From positions 202,783-235,842 of the forward strand of contig PEAM01000002.1 of NCBI GenBank assembly GCA_002753565.1: 33,060 bases of DNA, read 5' to 3'. The notes under the pieces were generated by a model. That model did not search any database. It had not been told where the DNA came from and saw only the letters and a program-made list of their open reading frames with translations. The number at the start of each line of letters is the position of its first letter. The first letter of the stretch is position 1. The translations under genes and the position numbers were made by a program. Of this stretch, positions 23,724-32,848 are shown piece after piece. The DNA is from Magnetococcales bacterium. GTDB taxonomy: Bacteria; Pseudomonadota; Magnetococcia; Magnetococcales; JADFYX01.

Positions 23724-24824
23724 ATGAACCAGGAGAACCCCATGCAGATTATTCTGGCTGTGGACGACACCCCGACCAATATTGATGTGGTCAAGGGGGT
23801 TCTCTCCCATGACTATGTTATCCAGGCGGCGGTCAGTGGTCGCATGGCTTTAAAAATTATCGAAAAAAAAAGGCCCGATCTGATCTTGCTCGATATCATG
23901 ATGCCGGAGATGGATGGCTATGAAGTGTGCCGAATGATCAAGGCCGATCCGACCATAGCTGACATACCGATCATCTTCCTGACCGCCAAGGCTGAGGCGG
24001 AGGATGAGGCCAGGGGATTGGAGTTGGGTGCGGTAGATTACATTACCAAGCCCATCAGCCCAGCCATTTTAAAGGGGCGCATCAAAACCCATCTGGAGTT
24101 GAAGCTATCTCGGGACCATCTGCGTCGGCAAAATGAGCAGCTTGAAGAGCGGGTGATTGAGCGTACCCGACAGATGGAGGAGTTGCAAGATGTGACCATG
24201 GTGGCCATGGGCTCCCTGGCGGAGGCACGAGATCCCGAGACAGGCAACCATATCCGCCGAACCCAGCACTATGTGAAGCTGCTGGCTCTCCACCTGAAGA
24301 GCCATCCCCGTTTTTGCCACTTTCTTAGCCCGGAAAATATCACCTCTCTCTTTAAATCGGCTCCCCTCCACGATATCGGCAAGGTGGGGGTGCCCGACCA
24401 TATTCTCCTTAAGCCCGGCCCTTTGACGGCGGCGGAGTTCGAAGAGATGAAAAAGCACACCAACTACGGTCGAGATGCCATTGCAGCGGCGGAGAAGAGC
24501 ATCACCCAAACCGAGGATTTTCTCTTTTTTGCCAAAGAGATCGCCTACTCCCACCAGGAAAAGTGGGACGGTTCCGGCTATCCCGAGGGGTTGAAAGGGG
24601 ATGAAATCCCCATTTCGGCCCGGTTGATGGCGGTTGCCGATGTTTACGATGCCTTGATCAGCCGTCGGGTCTATAAACCACCCTTCTCCCACCAGAAGGC
24701 CGTGACCATCATCCGAGAGGGTAAGGGGAGCCATTTTGACCCGGATATGGTGGAGGGTTTTCTTGAAATTGCCGATGATTTCCAGGCTGTAGCCCAGGAG
24801 TATGCCGACTCGGAAGTCGCGTGA
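23724..24824 (+). CDS. Response regulator with HD-GYP output (probable c-di-GMP phosphodiesterase), second copy
   Basis: A 366-residue protein with the same plan as the HD-GYP regulator at 14406. The receiver has D57 in LDIMMPEMDGYE and KPISPA after the conserved Lys. A coiled linker (ERVIERTRQMEEL) joins it to an HD-GYP domain with H216-D217 followed by GK (LHDIGKVG), SHQEKWDGSGYP with G285-Y286-P287, and DVYDALIS. It differs from the first copy by extra residues between the two catalytic blocks (AAEKSITQTEDFLFFAKEI). AAGGAG at 23713-23718, five bases before the ATG, is the clearest ribosome binding site in the window, and the 108-base upstream gap carries palindromes that may be regulatory. 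The hybrid kinase immediately downstream is its likely partner (inference from position). Confidence 0.95.
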   Translation: MNQENPMQIILAVDDTPTNIDVVKGVLSHDYVIQAAVSGRMALKIIEKKRPDLILLDIMMPEMDGYEVCRMIKADPTIADIPIIFLTAKAEAEDEARGLELGAVDYITKPISPAILKGRIKTHLELKLSRDHLRRQNEQLEERVIERTRQMEELQDVTMVAMGSLAEARDPETGNHIRRTQHYVKLLALHLKSHPRFCHFLSPENITSLFKSAPLHDIGKVGVPDHILLKPGPLTAAEFEEMKKHTNYGRDAIAAAEKSITQTEDFLFFAKEIAYSHQEKWDGSGYPEGLKGDEIPISARLMAVADVYDALISRRVYKPPFSHQKAVTIIREGKGSHFDPDMVEGFLEIADDFQAVAQEYADSEVA

Positions 24825-24846
24825 AAAACGGATCAGTGGAACAGTC

Positions 24847-27800
24847 ATGACGGTAAGAAAAAAAATATTTGTGGCTTTTTTTGCCCTTTTTCTCCTGGTC
24901 GCCCTCTTTGGTGGCGTCATCATCTATCTAAACCATGATGTCAAAGAGAAAATCGATGAGATCAGCACCAGCAACTATATCGAAATTCAATCCTCCTCCC
25001 AGGCAAGCTATCAACTGCAGCGGATCAAGTCCAACATTCGGGAAATACTTCTGGAGGTTTGGGAGATTCATGAGCTTTCAACCCAGTTTCAGGGTGCCAC
25101 AGAGGCAGAGCTTCTCCAGCTTAGAGACGATGAGAAAAAATTCCGAGGGGAGCTGGCCCATGCCATCCGCGTGGTGCAAAATAATTTGGCGCTTCTCAAG
25201 GCAAACACGCAGAGATGGGTTAAGGCCATCAAGGTGGGGCTGCACAGTGAAGAGTTTTCTGAGAATGAGGGGGGGATTGGGGAGCTGGAGGAGCTTGAAC
25301 AGGTAGAAAAGTTTCAGAAAATAGTGGTTCGGCTCACCTTTTTTTCGCAACAGTTTCTCGATTTGATTGATCTGGACAGATTAACCATCGATGCAGACTC
25401 TGACGAGATATGGGCTGTCCATAAAAAGCTGAACAAAAATTTTGAATTATTTATTGAGCCGTTATCCCGGCTGCTGCAGGATATCATTCAAGAGCTGGTG
25501 GGGGAGGCCAACAAAGAGATGGAGGCCTTTCTCGAACAGATCCGCTACCACACCCAACTGGCCACGGTTACCAGTTTTTTCCTTATTGTTCTGGTCTCCA
25601 TTGCTGCCATTATCATCGGGGTGATCCTCTCTCTTGCCATCTCCCGCCCCCTTGGCCGACTCAAACAGGCAGCGATTGCCATGGGCAAAGGCCACTTTGT
25701 TCCTGTCGAGGGGATACCCTCTAAGGGTGAAATAGGTCAGTTGGCGTTGGCTTTCAACACCATGTTGACCAACTTAAAACAGTCCATGGAGCAGTTGAGT
25801 CAAGAAAAAAAACGGGCCGATGACGCCAGTATGGCCAAGGGGGAGTTTCTTGCCAACATGAGCCATGAGATTCGCACACCGATGAATGCCATTATCGGCC
25901 TGTCTGATCTGGCCTGCCAGTCGGATCTTCGCCCACGGGAGAGAGACTATTTCAGCAAAATCTCCCACGCCTCGCGCTCTCTGCTGTGCATTCTCAACGA
26001 TATTCTCGACTTTTCCAAGATCGAGGCGGGCAAAATGGAGCTGGAAGAGGAGGAGTTTCTGCTGCGGGAGGTGTTTGAACATCTGGCGGATATTTTCCGT
26101 ACTCAGGCCATCGAAAAGAGGGTGGAGCTGGTCTTCAGCCTCGCCAAGGGGTGTCGACTTGGGCTGCTGGGGGATCGATTGAGGCTGGAGCAGGTTTTGA
26201 TGAACTTGCTGGGGAATGCCTTGAAATTTACCGAGGAGGGCGAGGTTGAGGTTCGGGTGACAACCCTTGTGGAGTCGGCAGAAGAGGTCACCCTTGAATT
26301 TTTGGTGCACGATACCGGTATCGGCATGACCACGGAGCAGTTGCAGGGTCTTTTTCACGCTTTTTCCCAAGCAGACGCCACCACAACCCGAAAATTTGGC
26401 GGGACCGGCTTGGGTCTGGCCATCAGCAAACAGTTGACCCGATTAATGGGGGGGGAAATAGAGGTAGAGAGCCAGTTTGGGGTGGGGAGTCAGTTTCGGT
26501 TTACGGCCCAGTTCAGACGTAATGTGGCGTTTGAAGAGCAGGATCTGATCCTACCCGAGGAGATGAAGGGGCTGAGAACCCTGGTTGTGGATGACAACCA
26601 GACGGCAAGGGGATCCATCCTGGAGATTTTATCTCTTTTTGAGTTTGCTGCCCGGAGTGTGGAGTCGTTGGCGGGAGCACAGGAGGCGATTCAACAAGGG
26701 GAGACCGATCACGCCCCTTTCCAACTGCTGCTGATCAACCATCACTGTCTGGCTGATCAGCCGGAAGCCTTGACCCTGCAAGAGATACTAGCCCCCTGTC
26801 CCCCAGGAGAAAGACCGAAAACCCTCCTGCTCTCCACCATTGAAGAGGAGGAGGCTCTTCTTCGAGAGCGGGAGCGTGTTGGTGCGGAGGGCTCTCTTGT
26901 AAAGCCGGTCAACTGCTCCGATCTTTTTGACCGGATCATGGAGCTTTTCGGTAAGGCGGTCACCAAGGCCTACCGCTTGGATCGGGATCAGATTGATCTG
27001 GAGGCGGTGGTGGATCGGATTGGGGGAGGCAAGGTTTTGCTGGTGGAAGACCATGCCATCAATCGACAGGTGGCGGGGGAGATATTGGCGGGTGTGGGTC
27101 TGGAGGTTCACATGGCCGAAGATGGGGTTGAGGCACTGCGCAGGGTGGCGGAGGAGTCGTATGATGTGGTGTTGATGGATATTCAAATGCCGAAGATGGA
27201 TGGATTGGAGGCGACACGGCAGATTCGGCGTCGCTCCGGGTTGGAGGAGCTGCCCATTATCGCCATGACCGCCCATGCCATTGTCGGAGACCGGGAGAAG
27301 AGTCTTGAGGCTGGAATGAATGACCATGTTACCAAGCCGATCAACAGAAAAGCGCTCTTTTCTACCCTGATGCAGTGGATGAAACCCTTCGATCGCACTC
27401 GGGTTAAACGACCGGAGCTGGCCACCCCTTCCCCGGATGCAGAGGAGATCTACCTCCCTAAACAGATTCCTGGCATTGATCTGGTTGCTGCCATGAATCG
27501 TCTGGGAGGAAATCGTCGCCTGCTTCTATCCCTGTTGCGGGAGTTTGAACGAGACTTTGCCGAGAGTGGTCAGAAAATCCGGCAGGCTTTGGCGGTGGGG
27601 CAGCCGGATGGTCGAAAAAGGGCGCAGGCCTTGATCCATTCGGTTAAAGGGATGGCGGGCAACCTGTCTGCACTCGCTCTGTTCGAGCGGGCTCAGGCTC
27701 TGGAATCTAGCCTTGAGCAGACGGAGGCCGATCCCCGTATTGCCGGTTTGGTGGATCAATTTGAAGAAAAAATGGTGGAGGTGGTGGCGTCGATTCAGTC

Positions 27801-28107
27801 GTTTCAAGCCTCTGTCAAGCAGAGCCAGGAGGAGGAGATCGAGGCTGGTGGGGTTGCTCAAGTGGAGATGGACCTCAACAAAGTTTCGTTGACTGTGGAG
27901 CTTTTGTCCGGCTATTTGCACTCGATGGATACCATGGCATTGGAGACATTTGAGTCGTTAAAAAAGCAGCTCTCTGGTGCGGAGCCTGGGGTTCAAGAGC
28001 AGATTGAGCGGTTGGAAGAGTCTGTTGACTGTTTTGATTTTAACCAGGCCCATCAGCATCTGCAAGCGATAGCCCGTCTGTTGGCTGTTGAGCCTCGGGG
28101 GCTCTGA
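24847..28107 (+). CDS. Membrane hybrid histidine kinase, HAMP-HisKA-HATPase-REC(degenerate)-REC-Hpt
   Basis: About 1086 residues from the ATG at 24847, which puts a classic signal anchor (RKKIFVAFFALFLLVALFGG) at the N-terminus. An upstream ATG at 24802, overlapping the previous gene, adds 15 polar residues and has AGGAG only one base away, so I prefer 24847 with GTGGA at 24836-24840. Helices at about 6-26 and 240-264 flank a mostly helical periplasmic region with no recognised ligand fold. HAMP (265-318) is followed by HisKA (H340), HATPase (NLLGNALKFT, DTGIGM, GGTGLGL), a receiver with Asn631 at the acceptor site, an intact receiver (D778), Hpt (H931 in HSVKG) and the shared C-terminal module (1013-1081, CFDFNQA). 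There is no PAS domain, unlike the other complete kinases with intact core domains here. Confidence 0.94.
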   Translation: MTVRKKIFVAFFALFLLVALFGGVIIYLNHDVKEKIDEISTSNYIEIQSSSQASYQLQRIKSNIREILLEVWEIHELSTQFQGATEAELLQLRDDEKKFRGELAHAIRVVQNNLALLKANTQRWVKAIKVGLHSEEFSENEGGIGELEELEQVEKFQKIVVRLTFFSQQFLDLIDLDRLTIDADSDEIWAVHKKLNKNFELFIEPLSRLLQDIIQELVGEANKEMEAFLEQIRYHTQLATVTSFFLIVLVSIAAIIIGVILSLAISRPLGRLKQAAIAMGKGHFVPVEGIPSKGEIGQLALAFNTMLTNLKQSMEQLSQEKKRADDASMAKGEFLANMSHEIRTPMNAIIGLSDLACQSDLRPRERDYFSKISHASRSLLCILNDILDFSKIEAGKMELEEEEFLLREVFEHLADIFRTQAIEKRVELVFSLAKGCRLGLLGDRLRLEQVLMNLLGNALKFTEEGEVEVRVTTLVESAEEVTLEFLVHDTGIGMTTEQLQGLFHAFSQADATTTRKFGGTGLGLAISKQLTRLMGGEIEVESQFGVGSQFRFTAQFRRNVAFEEQDLILPEEMKGLRTLVVDDNQTARGSILEILSLFEFAARSVESLAGAQEAIQQGETDHAPFQLLLINHHCLADQPEALTLQEILAPCPPGERPKTLLLSTIEEEEALLRERERVGAEGSLVKPVNCSDLFDRIMELFGKAVTKAYRLDRDQIDLEAVVDRIGGGKVLLVEDHAINRQVAGEILAGVGLEVHMAEDGVEALRRVAEESYDVVLMDIQMPKMDGLEATRQIRRRSGLEELPIIAMTAHAIVGDREKSLEAGMNDHVTKPINRKALFSTLMQWMKPFDRTRVKRPELATPSPDAEEIYLPKQIPGIDLVAAMNRLGGNRRLLLSLLREFERDFAESGQKIRQALAVGQPDGRKRAQALIHSVKGMAGNLSALALFERAQALESSLEQTEADPRIAGLVDQFEEKMVEVVASIQSFQASVKQSQEEEIEAGGVAQVEMDLNKVSLTVELLSGYLHSMDTMALETFESLKKQLSGAEPGVQEQIERLEESVDCFDFNQAHQHLQAIARLLAVEPRGL

Positions 28108-28154
28108 CAGGCCGCAAGGCCAGGTAGATTTTTAACCCTGGGAAGGTAAGGTTC

Positions 28155-28184
28155 CATCCATTTAATGGGGGATGAGACTTTTTT
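28155..28184 (+). terminator. Possible weak Rho-independent terminator after the last kinase gene
   Basis: CATCC at 28155-28159 can pair with GGATG at 28170-28174 around an AT-rich inner part, and a run of six T follows at 28179-28184 after a five-base spacer (28174 is the last stem base). The stem is short and interrupted by extra G residues, so this is only a candidate. A smaller GGCC-GCAA-GGCC hairpin lies nearer the stop codon at 28110-28121. Position supports termination: the next gene belongs to a different functional unit and has its own candidate promoter. Confidence 0.3.
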
Positions 28185-28264
28185 CTATCACAGCAGCTGA
28201 CCCAAGAGGTTAGGCCAGGCATGGGCTGACAGCGGTTGTTTCTAGGATGATGGGGCGTCCATTC

Positions 28265-28292
28265 TTGACATCCTGGAGAGTTTGGATAGGAT
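28265..28292 (+). promoter_or_regulatory. Candidate sigma-70 promoter for the RND efflux operon
   Basis: TTGACA at 28265-28270 matches the -35 consensus exactly. TAGGAT at 28287-28292 follows after 16 bases and matches four of six -10 positions. It sits in the only gap above 250 bases between complete genes (28108-28380), about 90 bases before the adaptor ATG. Nothing else gene-like is visible in that gap. A transcription start near 28299 would leave a pyrimidine-rich leader of about 80 bases. Confidence 0.45.
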
Positions 28293-28380
28293 AAGCAGGT
28301 TGTCCTTTTTTCTCTTGGTTGTTGGGGGGTTGCTCTGTACTCCTCTCTCTTTCACCCCCCCTTGATTTTGCGGCGCCATC

Positions 28381-29718
28381 ATGAAAACTTTCGGTCGTTT
28401 TTTTCTTCCCCTGATTGCTCTGGTTATCTCTGGCATGGTGGGCCTCTATTTTTTAAAAAGTGGGCCAGAGCCCAAGCGAAAACCGCCAGAGCCTACTCTT
28501 CTTAGCGTCGAAACCCTCACGATTCAGCCCGGCTCTCTTCCGGTCTGGGTGCGGTCTCAGGGGGTGGTTGCCCCACGTGTTCGGACACTGCTTACCTCTG
28601 AAACCGCCGGACGTCTGGTGGCGGTCTCCGAGCAGTTTGCCCAGGGGGCCTATTTTGAAAAAGGCGAACTGTTGGCGCATGTCGACCCGGAACCTTACCA
28701 TCTTCAAGTTGCCAACCTGGAAGGGTCGCTGGGTATGGTGGAGGCCCGTCTGGCAGAGCTTGACGTTACCCGCGCCAACCTTTCCGAAATGTTGGTGATT
28801 GAGTCTCAGCTTCTCAAGCTGTCTCAGCGGCAGTTTCAGCGCATTTCCCGGCTGCATAAGGAGGGCAATGTAGCCGAAAGCAGGCTGGAGCAGGGCGAGA
28901 GTGAACTGCTCCTTCGTCGTGCGGCTCTGCGCAACCTGCAAAACGCCTTGGCCTTGATCCCCACCCAACGCCGTACCCTGGAGGCGGAACAGAAGCTTAA
29001 ACAGGCCCAAAGGGACGCAGCCCTTCTCGACCTGGAGCGGACACGGGTAGTGGCCCCTTTTTCGGGTCGAGTGGTTAAAAAGCAGGCCAACCTGGGTCAG
29101 TTTGTTGCCAAAGGGGCTGTTTTGGGTGAAATTCACGCCCTGGAAGATTGGGAGATCCGCTTGCCGGTAAGCGATAGACAGCTAGCCCGGCTGGATCTCT
29201 CTCTGCTACCCCCTGCCGAGGGGGGCGGCGCCAACCAGACCATCGCCGTGCGCTTAACCGCTGGTCAAGGGGCTGCCAGGCAGAACTGGGATGGGGAGAT
29301 TATCCGGGTGGAGGCCAATGTCGATGTGCAAACCCGGCAGGTGGTGTTGGTTGCCCGAATTGTCACCCCACCCACGACGGCTCCCTCGAGAACGGGGCTG
29401 CTGGATGGTCAGTTTATGGAGGCGGATATTCAGGGGGTGAGGTTGGACGGGGTTTTTATCCTGCCACGCCACACCGTCGGACCGGGAGATCGGGTGTTGA
29501 TGGTCACGCCGGAAAACCGACTGGCTCGCCGGGTGGTGGAGGTGATCTGGCGAGACGGACAGTCGGTGGCGGTCGAGTCGGGGCTCAAGAGTGGGGAGCG
29601 GATCTCCCTGACGCCGCTGCCCTATGCGCCGGATGGCGCGCCGGTTCAGGTGCAGGGCGAGAAGCCCGTCAGCCCCAAACAGGGACAGCAAAAACCCAAA
29701 AGAGAGCGGGAGTCCTGA
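28381..29718 (+). CDS. RND efflux periplasmic adaptor subunit (membrane fusion protein, HlyD/AcrA type)
   Basis: A 445-residue protein with one N-terminal hydrophobic helix (about 5-25) and no lipobox Cys, so it is probably anchored by the helix. The barrel-sandwich half motif (LLTSETAGRLVAV...GELLAHVDP) is followed by a long alpha hairpin (about 110-218) rich in Leu, Gln and Glu. The second lipoyl half follows (VVAPFSGRVVKKQANLGQFV), then beta-barrel and membrane-proximal segments. Family role: it bridges the inner-membrane RND pump and an outer-membrane channel. The permease gene begins one base after its stop, so the two form an operon. No TolC-like outer-membrane gene is present in the window. 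No strong Shine-Dalgarno precedes the ATG. Substrate unknown. Confidence 0.93.
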   Translation: MKTFGRFFLPLIALVISGMVGLYFLKSGPEPKRKPPEPTLLSVETLTIQPGSLPVWVRSQGVVAPRVRTLLTSETAGRLVAVSEQFAQGAYFEKGELLAHVDPEPYHLQVANLEGSLGMVEARLAELDVTRANLSEMLVIESQLLKLSQRQFQRISRLHKEGNVAESRLEQGESELLLRRAALRNLQNALALIPTQRRTLEAEQKLKQAQRDAALLDLERTRVVAPFSGRVVKKQANLGQFVAKGAVLGEIHALEDWEIRLPVSDRQLARLDLSLLPPAEGGGANQTIAVRLTAGQGAARQNWDGEIIRVEANVDVQTRQVVLVARIVTPPTTAPSRTGLLDGQFMEADIQGVRLDGVFILPRHTVGPGDRVLMVTPENRLARRVVEVIWRDGQSVAVESGLKSGERISLTPLPYAPDGAPVQVQGEKPVSPKQGQQKPKRERES

Positions 29719-29719
29719 G

Positions 29720-32700
29720 ATGCAGAGCCTGATCGATTGGTTTGCCCGCAATCCTGTCGCTGCCAATCTCCTGATGGTCATGATTCTGGTCCTGGGGGGG
29801 TGGTCCATGACCCAGCGGCTTCCTCTGGAGGTTTTTCCTGAGTTTGAGCGAGATATTGTCAATATTGCCGTAACCTATCGGGGCGCCTCCCCGGAGGAGG
29901 TGGAGGAGGCGGCGGTTATCCGTATTGAAGAGGCGGTGGCTGATCTGAACGGAATTGAATCCATCATCTCCTCGGCCTTTGAAGGGCAGGGATTGGTACA
30001 AATCGAGGTTCAGAAGGGCCGTAATCCCCGTGAGATTCTGGATGATGTCAAAAACAAGGTGGATGCCATCACCACCTTTCCCGATGAGGTGGAGCGGCCC
30101 ATCTTCAGTGTTCAGGAGTTTCGCCGGGAGGTCATCAGTGTGGTGGTGGCGGCGGATTTGCCAGAAGAGTCTTTGGGCAAGCTGGGCGAGCGGGTTCGGG
30201 ATGATCTGATCAATCTGCCGGAGGTAACCCAGGTGGAGCTGACCGGGGTTCGACCTTTCGAGATCTCCATCGAACTCGGCGATGCCGCGCTGGAGCGGTT
30301 TGGTCTGACGTTCGATCAGGTAGCAGCCGCCATCCGTCGCCACTCCGTCGATCTGCCGGCAGGCTCTCTGCGCACCCTGGAGGGAGAGATCACCCTGCGG
30401 ACCAAGGCCCAGGCCTATCGGGGGGCCGACTTTGGTCGTATTCCCCTTCTGACCCGTGATGATGGTACCCGCCTTACCTTGGGAGAGATTGCGGTTATTC
30501 GTGACGGTTTTGAGGAGGAGCCGCTCTTTTCACATTTTAACGGTAACCCAGCGGTTTTAATCGAGGTCTATCGAACCGGCCAACAGAATGCCATGGATAT
30601 TGGCGCGGCGGTGCGGCGCTATGTGGAGGAGAGCCAGGCGAACTTTGCTCCGGGGGTTTCGGTAGACTATTGGCGGGATAGATCACAAATTGTGCGCCTG
30701 CGACTGGAGACTTTGTTGACCAGTGCCTGGCAGGGGGGGCTTCTGGTCTTTCTCTGCCTGACCCTCTTCTTGAGGCTTTCGGTGGCTATCTGGGTCTGTG
30801 TTGGTATCCCCATCAGCTTTATGGGGGCGTTGATCCTGATGCCGCAATTTGGGGTGACCATCAATATCATCACCCTCTTTGCCTTTATTCTGGTTTTGGG
30901 CATTGTCGTGGATGATGCCATTATTACCGGAGAGAATATCTATCGCCGAATGAAAGAGGGCGGGGTCGGGCTGGAGTCGGCTATTTTGGGCACCCAGGAG
31001 GTCTCCGTACCTGTCACTTTTGGTCTGTTGACCACCGTCGCCGCTTTTCTCCCCCTGATGTTCATGGAGGGTCAACGAGGCCCCATTTTTGCCCAGATTC
31101 CCCTGGTGGTCATTCCGGTTTTGCTCTTCTCCTGGGTGGAGTCCAAACTGATTCTACCGACTCATCTTGCTCATCTCAACATCCACAAGGAGGATCAGCC
31201 CGGTCGGTTGCAGCGGTTTCAGCAGGCTTTTGCCAATGGGCTGGAGCGGGGCGTTGACCGCTATTATCAGCCCTTTTTGGAGTGGAGCTTAAACCACCGC
31301 TATCTCACGTTTGTTCTCTTTGCCGGCTTCTCTTTTCTGGTGATCACCTTTGTGGCCAGTGGTCGCTTTGGCTTTACCTTTTTTCCTCGGGTGCAGAGCG
31401 AGACGGCTCGGGCGACCCTGACCATGCAGACCGGTACGGCGGTGGAGCGAACCGAAGCCCATGCCCAACGTATGGAAGCGGTGGCGGTGGCGTTGCAAAA
31501 CAAATATCGAGACCCCCAGAGTGGTGAATCGGTCATCCGAAATGTATTGACCAGTGTCGGCTGGCAGGCGGGTCGCTCCAGTCGAGGAGGGGATTCGCAA
31601 CTGGCCCAGATCAGTCTGGAGTTGGTGCCACCAGAAGAGAGAACCATGACAGTCAACACCTCGGATCTGGTCCGGGAGTGGCGGATGGGCATCGGGGCGA
31701 TTCCGGGTGCCAAAGAGCTGAATTATCGGGCTGAAATCGGCCGGGGAGGGAACCCTGTCGAGGTGCAGCTTATGGGGCAGAATTTTGATCAGTTGAGTAG
31801 CATTTCCGTCCAGATACGCGAGTGGCTGACCCAGTATGATGGGGTGTTTGACATTCAAGACAGTTTTGAAAAAGGCAAGCCGGAGATCACCCTCTCTCTG
31901 CGTCCTGAGGCGGAACTGTTGGGGTTGTCGGCCAGGGATCTGGGGCAGCAGGTGCGCCAGGCCTTTTTTGGTACCGAGGCGCAACGTATTCAGCGGGGGC
32001 GGGATGATGTTCGGGTGATGATTCGCCTGCCATTGGCAGACCGAAAAAGCCTCTCTACCTTGGAAGGGCTTCGTATTCGCACCCCCGATGGTCACCTGGT
32101 TCCCATGGAGACCGTCGCCCATGTTGCCCTGGATCAGGGATTTGCCACCATTCGTCGGGTTGATCGCAACCGGGCGGTCAATGTCATGGCGGATGCCGAA
32201 AAGGGGCGGGTTAATGTCAATGCCATTGCAGCGGAGTTGCGGGTTTTTCTGGATGAGTTGATGGTCCGTTATCCGGGTGTACGCTATAGCTTTGAAGGGG
32301 AGTTGAAGGAGCAGCAGGACTCTTTTCGGTCTCTGCTGATGGGGGTGGGGTTTGTTCTATTCTGCATCTACGGCCTGCTGGCTGTACCGTTACGCTCCTA
32401 TTCTCAGCCTATTGTGGTGATGTTGGTGATCCCCTTCAGCCTGGTTGGTGCAGTGCTGGGCCATATCATTTTAGATATGAATTTAAGCCTGCTCAGCATT
32501 ATGGGTATGCTGGCTTTGGCGGGGGTGGTGGTCAACGACAGTCTGGTGTTGGTGGATTGGATCAACCGCACGGTTGCCGACGGAAAAAGCCCCTTTGAGT
32601 CAGCCCGAACCGCTGGAGCGGCCCGTTTCCGACCCATTCTACTCACCTCTCTGACCACCTTTTTCGGCCTGACCCCTCTGCTCCTGGAAAAAAGTACCCA

Positions 32701-32848
32701 GGCACAGTTTTTGATTCCCATGGCGGTCTCTCTGGGGTTCGGCATCCTCTATGCTACCTTGTTGAGCTTGGTACTGGTCCCTTCGGGTTTTTTGATTCTG
32801 GAGGATATCAAACGGTTTGGCGGCAAGATTTTTGGCAGGAGCGGATGA
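29720..32848 (+). CDS. RND efflux permease (AcrB/HAE-like family)
   Basis: The frame is open from 29624, but the permease fold starts at the ATG at 29720, with GGGAG at 29708-29712 seven bases upstream. That gives 1042 residues, the normal length for the family. Typical features: N-terminal WFARNPVAANLLMV helix, RLPLEVFPEFE, a first large periplasmic loop, a helix bundle with D398-D399 in GIVVDDAIITGENIYRRM (the usual proton-relay pair), a second periplasmic loop, and a C-terminal bundle containing GVVVNDSLVLVDW. At the site where AcrB carries the relay Lys this protein has Asn939, as in a subset of the superfamily. It should export a small hydrophobic or amphiphilic compound using the proton gradient. 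Neither sequence nor neighbours identify the substrate. Confidence 0.95.
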   Translation: MQSLIDWFARNPVAANLLMVMILVLGGWSMTQRLPLEVFPEFERDIVNIAVTYRGASPEEVEEAAVIRIEEAVADLNGIESIISSAFEGQGLVQIEVQKGRNPREILDDVKNKVDAITTFPDEVERPIFSVQEFRREVISVVVAADLPEESLGKLGERVRDDLINLPEVTQVELTGVRPFEISIELGDAALERFGLTFDQVAAAIRRHSVDLPAGSLRTLEGEITLRTKAQAYRGADFGRIPLLTRDDGTRLTLGEIAVIRDGFEEEPLFSHFNGNPAVLIEVYRTGQQNAMDIGAAVRRYVEESQANFAPGVSVDYWRDRSQIVRLRLETLLTSAWQGGLLVFLCLTLFLRLSVAIWVCVGIPISFMGALILMPQFGVTINIITLFAFILVLGIVVDDAIITGENIYRRMKEGGVGLESAILGTQEVSVPVTFGLLTTVAAFLPLMFMEGQRGPIFAQIPLVVIPVLLFSWVESKLILPTHLAHLNIHKEDQPGRLQRFQQAFANGLERGVDRYYQPFLEWSLNHRYLTFVLFAGFSFLVITFVASGRFGFTFFPRVQSETARATLTMQTGTAVERTEAHAQRMEAVAVALQNKYRDPQSGESVIRNVLTSVGWQAGRSSRGGDSQLAQISLELVPPEERTMTVNTSDLVREWRMGIGAIPGAKELNYRAEIGRGGNPVEVQLMGQNFDQLSSISVQIREWLTQYDGVFDIQDSFEKGKPEITLSLRPEAELLGLSARDLGQQVRQAFFGTEAQRIQRGRDDVRVMIRLPLADRKSLSTLEGLRIRTPDGHLVPMETVAHVALDQGFATIRRVDRNRAVNVMADAEKGRVNVNAIAAELRVFLDELMVRYPGVRYSFEGELKEQQDSFRSLLMGVGFVLFCIYGLLAVPLRSYSQPIVVMLVIPFSLVGAVLGHIILDMNLSLLSIMGMLALAGVVVNDSLVLVDWINRTVADGKSPFESARTAGAARFRPILLTSLTTFFGLTPLLLEKSTQAQFLIPMAVSLGFGILYATLLSLVLVPSGFLILEDIKRFGGKIFGRSG

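Noticed and set aside
29624-29719. Longer N-terminus for the RND permease
   Set aside because: It lies inside the adaptor coding region, is Arg-rich and unlike RND proteins. The ATG at 29720 has a good ribosome binding site and gives the usual length.
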